A stretch of DNA of 64,000 nucleotides. It comes from Halichondria panicea. Taxonomy: Eukaryota > Porifera > Demospongiae > Suberitida > Halichondriidae. The stretch covers positions 5,383,250-5,447,249 of the forward strand of contig NC_087390.1 in the NCBI RefSeq assembly GCF_963675165.1, written 5' to 3'. Shown here piece by piece: positions 47,140 to 56,943 of this stretch; position 1 is the first letter of the stretch; every line of letters begins with the position of its first letter. The notes under the pieces were generated by a model that saw only the letters and a list, made by a program, of their open reading frames with translations, ran no database searches and was not told where the DNA came from. A program made the translations under genes and the position numbers.

Positions 47140-47741
47140 CAAGAGTTGATAATGCCTATGGACATTTATAAATCCCATGGACATATTATAAATACCAATC
47201 ACTTTTACAGTTTTGAGACAAACTGTCACCTCATAATTATTACAGCAACTAGTGGAGCTGCTGCTAAGTGTGTTTGTGGTCAACTGCTGTATTCAAGTGT
47301 TGCGGTGTTGAGCTTGCTGACAACACTTGTGTAGACGCTGTTTTTATCACTGATGGCCAGTCAAATAATAATAACTTTGAGATAATTATGTGACGAAATG
47401 AAATGAAATGCTTACACGATCATTTCTTGAATCTGAATACGTACTCTCTAGGGATTGGCAACTTCCACACTCCTTCTGCTAGAAGTGAACTCAAATGTAT
47501 TCAAGATAGCTCCAACGATCAAAGCTTGTATACTAGTTTTTCAAGCAATTGCATAAAAGAAGTGAAAGCTAGAGGAGCTTGCAGATCCCACCACATGCAG
47601 AGCATACATGCACTGATGCAGATGGCACTTTATATTCAGACTGATCGCTCGAGCAGACTTATAGTGAGCAGTGAGTTAGTTACAATAACACGTATACTGT
47701 ATTGTCTGGTAAGAACAATTAACTATAATTATAATAGTTAG
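47140..47741 (+). pseudogene. VWA-domain relic 2
   Basis: Pieces of a VWA domain in shifting frames: ...GAAAKCVCGQLL (47253 on), DAVFITDGQSNNNNFEI (about 47333), and the later strand SLGIGNFHTPSARSELK (within 47403-47741). FITDGxS and xxIGIG...ELK are standard VWA core strands. The N-terminal DxSxS piece is missing and stops separate the fragments. Paralogue of the relics at 11.4-12.15 and 60.1-60.7 kb. Confidence 0.55.
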
Positions 47742-48050
47742 ACACTGTTTTGGAGGTGTCTATGGGATTTAGAAGCCCAAAGGCACTGATTTATTATCCC
47801 GAGCGTAGCGAGGGTACTACAAGTGGCTGAGGGCTTCTAAATCACATGGACACCGACAAAACAGTGTCTAACTCATTTAGATACTAATGCGCATGCCCAA
47901 ACCTTGCCCTCGATGCTTGACTACAATACAATTACTTGGCAACAGAATACTAGGTATACTAAGTAAGTTGCAGGTATACTAAGTCCCATAGTATACCTGC
48001 TCTGAGGCACTTTTCCCATGTACTTCCCATGTAGATCTTATCTATACTAG
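47737..48050 (-). mobile_element. Foldback element, copy 2 (inverted)
   Basis: Reverse-complement copy of the element at 1193-1510: GTTAGACACTGTTTTGGAGG ... AAAACAGTGTCTAAC followed by the GTATACC-rich half and 'CCCATGTACTTCCCATGTAG'. Confidence 0.65.
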
Positions 48051-48419
48051 TGCTAAATTTAATTATTAACTGTATTGTACATAATTATTCTTCTCAATCT
48101 TGAATATAATGATGACAAAACAACGTAAACTATATAATGCATGCTATCCTATAACATCGTTACTAGTTTCAGTTTCAATATCGTCTACGTACGCGTCTTG
48201 CCGCTCTTGCACTCCGTTAGCTGTATAAATGACTCGGTAAGGAATATATGTAACTGCATAAGACCAGGTTTAACTGAGAGAGTAGCTGTCAGTAATACTT
48301 TTTAACTAATATAGCTGCGGCATGAATTTAGATGCTGGAGGGCGTTGTCCACATTCATTGCATCCGACTATTATTATTTTTTTCTCTAATAAAACACTAT
48401 CTAATAACCACTTCGTTAA
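48051..48419. repeat. Duplicated intergenic block
   Basis: No gene; colinear with 12150-12523. Confidence 0.5.
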
Positions 48420-48640
48420 AAATTACCTTTCACACAACAAACAAATTGGTCTTGTGGGAGCTCTATAAGACCGATCAGTGCATTACAAGATGACAACAAG
48501 ACTCTTGCAACATTTCGCCTCCGTGCAGAATGTGAGCCAATTGAATATGGATCGCTCTAGTCTTGGTGGATAACATACGAAAGAGTGGACACATAGAATT
48601 CACATAGAATTTGTCAATAAATTAAGTTCAGTATCAAACA
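48420..48640 (+). pseudogene. NLR 3'-end fragment
   Basis: From the last LRR (YLSHNKQIGLVGAL-like) to the tail. Frame broken within 'GCTCTATAAGACCGATCAG' and 'TCGCTCTAGTCTTGG'; 'CACATAGAATTC' is duplicated. Paralogue of the fragment at 12703-13690, without its transposon. Confidence 0.75.
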
Positions 48641-49133
48641 CCTCCATGCACCATCCATTTTCTCACTGACACCACTCTTCCTGCTCCTTGTCTGCTGCAC
48701 TACCAGCATGTCAGCAAGGTCAGATAGTGTACAAATCTATAGTAACCTCTCAGTGACCTTTGTACTCTATCTATACTATCAAGTAGCTAAGGTGAACTAC
48801 TTTAGTAGTGCTCAGGGCCACTGTATATGTACCATAAAGCACCGGAGTTTACATCATACACAATGCTATAAATAATTATTATGACCGTATGCATGCAGTA
48901 GTCATGATGACAAGTGTGAGATTGTGAACAGCACTGAATAAATGACAGTGACTAATTGGTGGGGAACATAATTATGATGTAATGTTGCGTCTCTTCATTG
49001 ACTCAGACACATTAATTAAACCTATAGTTAGTTGCAAGAGTTGGAAAAGAACTACTAAGGTTGCACCTGTGACCATATAGATTGCTAATAGTTGCCTGCC
49101 ATCCGTGAGCACAGCCACCTTTGAACCCTATAA

Positions 49134-49145
49134 TGCGCATGCGCA
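49134..49145. promoter_or_regulatory. NRF1-like palindrome upstream of gene F
   Basis: TGCGCATGCGCA, perfect palindrome, about 165 bp before the start codon; matches the conserved position in gene B. Confidence 0.3.
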
Positions 49146-49165
49146 ATTAGCTACGCGTAGATAGC

Positions 49166-49217
49166 CAGTAATCTCTAACTTTTTTTTTTTTTTTTTTTTT
49201 TCTCAGTAATCTCTAAC
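49166..49217. mobile_element. Poly(T) insertion with 14-bp target duplication
   Basis: T22 plus CT (49180-49203) between two exact copies of CAGTAATCTCTAAC (49166-49179, 49204-49217). Genes B and D have a single related 'CCAGTATCT' stretch here. It looks like an insertion of little more than an antisense poly(A) tail. Confidence 0.7.
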
Positions 49218-49298
49218 AGAGAACTTATTAATCACTTGTCTTCTCACAATCAAACTTCTTTGGTCTAGTAGTTTACCTTACCAATTGCAAAACTGGCA

Positions 49299-49392
49299 AT
49301 GGCTACTCAGGACAAGTTAGAGAGTGCCTCGGAAGTATTCAGAGAAGAGCTGGTACACACTAAATGTGCAACCATCAACACAACACCTGTTG
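49299..49392 (+). CDS. NLR gene F, exon 1 (short, CARD remnant)
   Basis: 94 nt, MATQDKLESASEVFREELVH to PVG; retains SA (as in the CARD exon's ESALDVF) where B and D have SV. Donor GTTG|GTAAGT. With 49753-50073 and 51832-54404 it makes a 995-aa protein (2988 nt). Confidence 0.75.
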
Positions 49393-49752
49393 GTAAGTCA
49401 ATAGCAACAATAAAGTGTGCATCAAAGTTGTATCTCTGTATTTTGTGGTGGTTTTACACAAAATTACCCAAATCTCTGTAGATCAATCAAGATATTTCTA
49501 TATTTGGCAAAGAGGATAGTTAAAATATAAGTCAATTGATTCAATTATGTGTCCACAACTCATCACGAATGTAATAGGAAGTAATGACTAAAGAGCGCTT
49601 TGTGTGCACATCAATAAGTGTGTGTGAGTTCAATCCTTATGCTCGAATACTTGTAAAATACCCTAGAGGTCACACACCATAATAATAGTTCATTCATTCT
49701 TTCTGGCACGCACGAGTGTGTGGGAAGCATTATATTGTTTCTTGGTTTACAG

Positions 49753-50073
49753 GGACTGCAGCTCAATTGAACCAAGAGTGCTCGAATGAAGCTCTTCGCC
49801 TGTTGTCTACCAAAATTGTGGGATACAACAAATACAAGCACAAGCTGGGCCTGAGTAGTGCTGACATAGACGAAATTGATAATGATCCAAGAAGCTTTTA
49901 CAGTACACATAGCAAATTTCACGCTGCTCTACTGAAGTGGAAGAGTAAAAGTATTGATTTAGACAATCCATCAAATTCAACGGCTACTTACGGTCGATTA
50001 GTAGAAATTGCTAAAGAGGACAAGGACGGAGAGGCAATTAGGGAAATTCACAAGGCTTGTGTCAAGCATACAA
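49753..50073 (+). CDS. NLR gene F, exon 2: Death domain
   Basis: 321 nt, phase 1-1. Starts GTAAQLNQECSNEALRLLST (G rather than A at the split codon). Otherwise nearly the same as genes B and D with LGLSSADIDEIDND, LLKWKSKS and ATYGRLVEIAKED. Confidence 0.85.
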
Positions 50074-51831
50074 GTAAGTTACAATAGTTCATAGCAGACA
50101 TCATTAACCGTCCCAATCTTAGTAATGTAGCATGTATACATGCATGTACTAACTACATGCCGCACTCATAACTCAATTCTTGTATGCACGTATTGTAATC
50201 AGATACAATTTATACATGTAACCTTATATAGCTTATACAATGTGCTTAGGGATTCTTTTACTAAAGGAACCAGAACTCTTATAGTGCTGTTGTTCACTGT
50301 AAGAATGTGTTGGGAGTTTCCTGACCTCTGTGTGTGTGCATGTGTGAATTCAATTATACATATTATGCATGGTCTGTGGCTGCTGAGTGAATATGGGTAC
50401 AAAGTGTATTGAAATTGTACAGTGCCCTGCATGAGATACACACAATGAGGTTCTACCTGATGCAGCCAGACTTGAACTTTTGGCATCGATCGTTTTTATG
50501 GTCAATCATCTTGTAGGCAATTTAACTGAGGCTACGCTATATGTCAATTCAACTGAGATTACGTCAGTTCGAGGGTACGGCAGTTATATAGCTTTTGCAG
50601 TTCAAGACAATTCGTTTTTGTTGCTAAAGACAATCTCAAAATTCTAGCTCAAATTACAGGAAATTATTATTTTTCGCCATTGTTCAATTCTTGAATAGTA
50701 TGTAAAAATGCACGCTCACAATAATTATGAAACGGCGACATCAAAGGTTAGCTTTACATTGATCAATCTTGACAATTATTGACCTTATATAGCTTATACA
50801 ATGTACTTAGGGATTCTTTTACTAAAGGAACCAGAACTCTTATTCATAATGCTGTTGTTCACTGTAAGAATGTGTCGGGCGTTTCCTGACCTCTGTGTGT
50901 GCATATGTATAATTATGAATTCATTATGCATGGTCTGTGACTGCTGAGTGAATATGGAATGTGCATTCAAATTATACGGTGGCCCTGAGGTACACACAGT
51001 GACATATAGTATAGGTTCTAGGTAATTGTTCAACTGAGGCTATAAGCTATGTCAATTCAACTGAGTTCTAGGGTGGGTACGGCAGTTTGCTTTTGCAGTT
51101 CGACACAATTCTTCGTTTTTGTAAAGGCTAAATTACTAGAAACAACTTTTCACCATTGTGTTCGAATCTTGAATAATACACATCTTGAATAATACACATC
51201 AGCCTCAATTCTTGACAATCAGTTCATCGTCTGTTGGTAAGTGACTGGACATTTTAATAGTGAAAGATTTTGTGCACAAGAGATTAGTTGATTTTGAGGA
51301 TGCATTAAAATCTTAGAGCTTATAATTAAAGTTGCGCGAGATCTTTTTATTTGTTAGTGAGGTGTTTAATCCTAACTTTTGTGTGGTATCGCCGCATGAC
51401 ATATGGGAAATGTGAATTCTGTTCATGTTCTGCGATTGCTGAGTAAATAGTTAGTTTGCATTTGATGTGTGCAACGAGGCTTTGGTCACAATAAAAGTGG
51501 AAATACCCTAATTGCTGTAGGTCAGCCACAAACCGTGACATTGTTATGATTCATTCCATACTTGGTAATAGTGTGAGGAGTTGGTTTCAAAAAGAATGTG
51601 TAAGTGCATTTGTGCATGGCAGTGGCTTAGCCAAGGGGTGACACCAGCTTCCCATATTGAGTGTTCATGAAAGCCTTGATAATATGCTATTGAGTTACAT
51701 ATGCATGTGTGAATACAACTGTGTGCTCATACTATAATAGCCTCACCTCATACCTTAGTCAATATAATAATTATAGTGTGCATAGCTAAAACAATGTTCA
51801 TCACACTTTCATACTATCATTTTAACAACAG
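50074..51831 (+). other. Chimeric intron 2 of NLR gene F
   Basis: 1758 nt. Death-type sequence to about 51222, then CARD-type intron. The junction keeps the last bases of a CARD exon and its donor ('TTCATCGTCTGTTGGTAAGT'). An internal tandem duplication places two copies of the segment 'ACCTTATATAGCTTATACAA' (50220 and 50781). Confidence 0.8.
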
Positions 51832-54404
51832 GTAACATTCCTACTGACTCTCAACACTCCTCAACTGTGCTGACGGCCTCACCAAAAACAGCTATTGGTA
51901 AATACGCTGACTACCTGAAAAAAGTCTACCTTCGATCGAAGCTCCCCGTCAAAGGAAAATGGCCTCCTGCTCCCTGTAAGAAGATCATCAAACTAGCTAC
52001 TATTGAAATTGAAGAGGATCGCTCACATTTAGTATTGTGTAAGCTAAATAGGTCCGAGTCGATTGATGAGTACATGCAAAACAATAGCATGAATCACATT
52101 TCAATGGAGGAGCTTTTAACTGAAAAAGACGGCTCATTGTCAAAAACTGTAATTGTTCAAGGGGTCCCAGGAATAGGCAAGTCGACTTTTGCATGGAAAT
52201 GTTGTAGAAAGTGGGCCAAAGGGAAAATCTATCAGCAGTATGATCTGGTTGTTTTGTTGCGCATGCGTGATACAAGAGTGAGAGAAGCAACCAAACTTAG
52301 CAATCTCTTCTTTTCAGAAAATGCCGACTTTTCAAATGAAGTAGCAATGCAAGCAGTTTCTAGTGATGGAAAACGCATTCTCCTTCTAATGGAAGGCATA
52401 GACGAGCTTCCAGCTTCTTGTTTAGCTGATGGCATGCCACTTTCTAACTTGCTTCAAGGGGAATCACTTCCCCTAGTTACCATCATAGTAACCAGTAGAC
52501 CATGGGCTGTGCAGACACTCGAAGAAAAATGTGGGGATCAGATTTCTCGACAGGTGGAAATCTTGGGCTTCATGAGAGAAGACATCTTGAGATACGTTTC
52601 ACACGCTTTCAGTGAGGAGAAAAAGACAGAGTTCTTAGAGTACCTCCGCTCCCACCCTCAGCTGGAGTCCATCATGCACATCCCACTCAATGCCGCCTTT
52701 GTTGTCCAGATCTACAAGCAATTTCATCGTTCTCAGCAAGCTATCCCTAGTACCTTGACCCAGCTCTATATAGCTCTTGTTGAGGGTCTCTTGCTCCGCT
52801 ATATCAAGTTACTTCCTGAATTTAGTAATCTCAAGGTTATCAGTGTTTCAAGCTTGCCGGAACCAGTACTAGCCCATTTCCATCAACTTTGCCTATTAGC
52901 TTTCATGAGCTTCACCAAGCTTACTGTTCAAGTCACGTTCACCGATTCAGAAGCTGCTTTGTACGAGTGTTTTGATTTCCTTGGTCTCATGCAGTCCTCA
53001 ACTGAACTCACCATAAACACTAGTACCACTGTATCCCACAGCTTCCTCCATTTCACAATACAGGAGTTCCTAGCAGCTTACCATCTTTCAAAACAGCCGT
53101 CCCAAGTGCAGGAGCTGTTTTTGGAAGTTCACAGCAAAGATCCTCAATTTTCAATGCTCATTACATTTCTGGTTGGATTGAACAGCAGCGTTCTGCATTG
53201 TATTAAACTGCCAGAGTCAGAAATTCAAGATCTGTCCACATTTCACTTGCACTTGCTGTATGAAACACAATCCCCCAAGGATGTATGCAAGTTCTTAGGA
53301 AATAAGACCGTGAAGTATTCTCCTGCCCTAACAAGTACATCACTTGACCTACATGCATTATGGTATTGTCTTTGCTCCAGCAATTGTCGTTGGTATTTAA
53401 GAATCAGTTTGCGAAATTTCTCATCATTCTTTTGCAACCCCAATGAGTCTTACAAGGGACACATAAGAAGACTGGTAATTTATGATGCCTCCGTGAATAA
53501 CCTTCAATTATTCTTTTCTCTTCCCAAACACCTCTTTTCAGACTTGTATAGAATTGCAATTATAGAATGTGAACCTTTTGGTTCTGTAATTGAAGACATC
53601 TTAAGTAATGGCCGATTAACAAACTTGAAACAATTTTCTTTTCAAAGTAAGAGTTTACAAGTATCTTGTAATATAAGCTTGATAATGGAAAGTCTGTTTG
53701 CTTCTCACCCTAAACTTGTTCACATAGGAATAGGAAGTACTGTCATCTCATCCACTGATATGTTAGCATTATGCAAATACATGAGTTCACGCTCTCAGTC
53801 TGGCTCACCTGAGCTTACACTGGATCTTATACAAAACAGTATTGACAGCGAGTCCCTTCGTTTGTTTATTAGTACAGTGGCCTTTTCGAATATTCTTACT
53901 CATTTGGATATTTCTCTCAACCATCTTTCAATTGAAGAATTAGAATTGCTTTCTGTTGCTCTTTCTGCAAATTCATCTTTGAAAACGTTAGGTATGGATA
54001 ATTGTTTAATCGATGGTGAAGGAGCTGAATTACTATCTACTGGACTGGAGGAGAATCGAACTCTCCTCGGATTGGATCTTCGCCGAAATCCCATCAATAT
54101 GAATGGAGCTGCTGCTCTGGCTTCAATGCTTACTGTGAACACTTCATTACAAATACTTTATCTTTCACACAACAAACAAATTGGTCATGTTGGAGCTCTA
54201 AGACTGATCAGTGCACTACAAGATGACAACAAGACTCTTGCAACACTTCGCCTCCCTGCAGAATGTGAGCCATTTGAATATGGATCGATCTTGATGGATA
54301 ATATACGAAAGAGTGGTCGCATAGAATTCGTTGATAAAACAAGTTCAGTTCGAAATACAATAGCACATAAGTTTACATCATCAGACATATGGCCTTATAA
54401 TTAG
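51832..54404 (+). CDS. NLR gene F, exon 3: NACHT-LRR
   Basis: Begins SNIPTDSQHSSTVLTASPKT. NACHT motifs GVPGIGKST, LLLMEGIDELP, VTSRPWA, FLHFTIQEFLAAYHLS. Residue changes specific to this copy: FAWKCCRKW (C for F), GFMREDILRYVSHAFSEEKK. The LRR region is the most diverged of the intact copies (GSVIEDILSNGRLTNLKQFS, STDMLALCKYMS, LIQNSIDSESLRLFIS, LSIEELELLS). Tail SSDIWPYN. Upstream ATG absent (ATCATTTTAACAACAG), which supports the spliced start in all copies. AATAAA at 54537. Confidence 0.9.
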
Positions 54405-55508
54405 TATATATAAGTAGTTTCATGCTGTATATAATTATAATGAACGCACAAACTAACACAGCATTCATATTATAATTTGTAACTTGTGATCTTTTAATCA
54501 ATCCTGCCTATGTAACAAGTTAATAATCATGCAATCAATAAATGTGCCTGCGTTATATCTGTCACAGTGTGATCACATGTATAATTAAAGCATATATACT
54601 GTTGTTATCCAATAACATTTTCATTTTCCCTATTGGACCTATGCTTTGTTGTAGTTGTATCTCACACCCTGTATAGCTTTGGGTGGCCAATGGCTTTCTA
54701 GGACAAAATAGCGAAAGTGCTTAGGCTCTACTGCTGTGAAGTTTAGAGAACAATCAAACGGTTATATGATGACAAGTGTACGCAATTAGTTTCCACTACA
54801 TCGGAATTTATAACAGTAAACCTCCAAAAACGAGGGCGAAGTCCCGAGCCCAAGAATAGTAATACATGCATGGACATTAGATTTATAGTAAATGGATTTA
54901 GTGGAGATAGTGTCATATATACTACGTAATATGTGTGTGTTGCATTGCGGTCACCATATAAGAGTAAGTCCATCCTGCATATTGCAAATGTCTGCAGAGG
55001 GAGGATCAAGTAATCCAGAGTAATGTCAAGAATACACTCACAGAACAGTTAAAAAAACATTGCCTGCAATCCATATAGCTATTACTCTATAGCTAACGGC
55101 ATGCATTCAATCAAATGCTGGAGTGTGTTGCACAGGACTCAGATTCATTGCCTCAGACTCATGTTTCAACTTTCTTAGTAGATCTATAGCCTATTAATAT
55201 TATAGTTTTAGAACTGATGTAACCAACACTTTCCATGATAACAAGCTAGTTCTTCAGTTCACATTAATTAAGGTAGATCTAGATTTATACTATAGATATA
55301 CTTCTAAGCAGATATGACTTGATATAATTATATAAGGTCAGAGTGTGGGTGTGTTTTCGAAATGAGCTTGAGAAGCTTTCCCATGATAGCTAGTTGAGGT
55401 CTGTGATTAGACTTTTTGTTCAGTTGTTAGTCTCAAGGCTTGTGTGTCATTTGTGCTAATCAAACTCTCTTGTCTAATTATCACAGATATCTAGTATAGC
55501 TATATCAA
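54405..55508. other. Spacer between genes F and G
   Basis: No gene. First part shared with 45918-46320; from about 54950 the second-type CARD 5' flank (compare 25086-25600). Possible polyadenylation signal AATAAA at 54537-54542, 133 bp after the stop of gene F. Confidence 0.5.
54537..54542 (+). terminator. Polyadenylation signal candidate for gene F
   Basis: AATAAA in 'GCAATCAATAAATGTGCC', conserved after the tail fragment at 46040. Position 133 bp past the stop is reasonable. Confidence 0.4.
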
Positions 55509-55827
55509 ATGGCTACTCAGGAGTTTAAAACCTCAGCAGCCAGGGCTTTCCGTGAGCACTATGACAAACTGCATGGTGAAATCCATCCAAGAAGCAGATC
55601 TGCCTGTGTTGGGAGCTCAGTTCTTTAGTCAACAGTTAATCTCCATGGAAACAATGGAAATGGTTGGAAATGTGTCCACCTCAAGAGCTCTCGGAGTGTC
55701 CAAGTTTTGATGCTAGCTGTGATGACTCACCTGAACGTGCATCCGGACAAGTTTGAGAGTGCCTTGGACGTCTTCAGAGAAGAGCTGGTGTATGCTGAAG
55801 TTGTTAGCATGATTTCGTTGTCTTTTG
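55509..55827 (+). pseudogene. NLR gene G, exon 1: broken CARD
   Basis: Starts MATQEFKTSAARAFREHYDK, then a 4-bp insertion (GCAT in AAACTGCATGGTGAAA) shifts the frame into a stop near 55618. A second insertion of 2 bp (CCAAGTTTTGATG) restores the original frame, so exon length is 319 (313+6). Splice donor TTTTG|GTAAGT intact. Without correction the protein ends at about 37 residues. Confidence 0.8.
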
Positions 55828-55896
55828 GTAAGTGACTGACATTCAAACGAAAAATGTTTTGCACGATTCGATGACTGTGCATTGTTTTTGTAGATG

Positions 55897-56369
55897 TACA
55901 ATAGACTCTCGCTATTCTGGCTCTCTGGAGTACGGCTACCTCGATATACCAGCCATTTGGTTTGGCACGGATTGCTAGCTACATTGTACGGCCACTCGCT
56001 ATTCCGTATACTAGCCAGTGCAGGCAATTATCATTTTTTTTATCTATGCTCTAAGCTATAATTATAGCTCAGGCTCTAATTAAAAAGCAACACCACATCA
56101 TGCTAGGCATGCAATGCATGCATGAGAGCTACATAATTTTATATGTTTATTACGGCCGGATATGACGTTTTGGGTGTGGTTTGGCAGATCAACACTTAAA
56201 CAGAAAACAGAAAACAGAATGATTCATTATCCTTCATTATCCTCGAGACAAGAACCGCAAAATTAGATTAAATTCGTCGCTTTTAAGCCGCGGCTATTTC
56301 CTGAAATACAGCCACCTCGCTATTCCGGCACTGTCCCAAGGGTGACCAGATTAACGGGAGTCTACCGTA
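55897..56369 (+). mobile_element. Pogo-like MITE family P, copy 3
   Basis: 473 bp in the intron of pseudogene G: TACAATAGACTCTCGCTATT ... AACGGGAGTCTACCGTA. Introns of genes A and H have 'GTAGATGTATTACATCTTAG' at this place; here the element splits it at the TA, so the TA target duplication is proven by the empty sites. Confidence 0.9.
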
Positions 56370-56943
56370 TTACATCTTAGATTACAATTGTGCAGGGATT
56401 ATTTTCTTTTTTGCTTGAACTTCATATATAGAGTATATAGTCATACTGTTGTTGCCGCTTTCCAGTTCAGACACAAAATGGTGGGGCATTTCTTGACCTT
56501 TGTGTGCATGGTCAATTAATTCAGATAGCCATTTATTTATTCATGCATGCGTGTTATGTGATTGCTGAGTGAAATAATGCATTTGGTTATGAGCATTGTA
56601 GAGAGTTGCAACTGAATTTCAAACACTTTATCAACAAAATAAACAGTTATAATCAAGAAAGGTTAAAATATCCCAATTGCTGTCTGACAAACCATGACAT
56701 TGATGTAATTATGATTCACTGTTTATTTGGCAAAACTGTTTGAGAAGTCAGTTTCAATAAGAATGTGTGAGTGTATGTGTGGTGTTTCCTATCATTGTGT
56801 GTGTATACAAGCCTCGATATACTATTCAGATAGTGTCATATGTGTACTCATACTATAGCCTCACCTCATACTTTAGTCAATATAATAGTGTGCATAAAAT
56901 AATGTTCATCACACACTTTCATACAGTATGATTCTAATAACAG

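Larger units (their letters stand above)
48641..49298. other. Death-type 5' flank of gene F
   Basis: No gene. From about 48905 it matches the flanks before B and D ('GAGATTGTGAACAGCACTGA'). Contains the NRF1-like palindrome and a poly(T) insertion. Confidence 0.5.
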
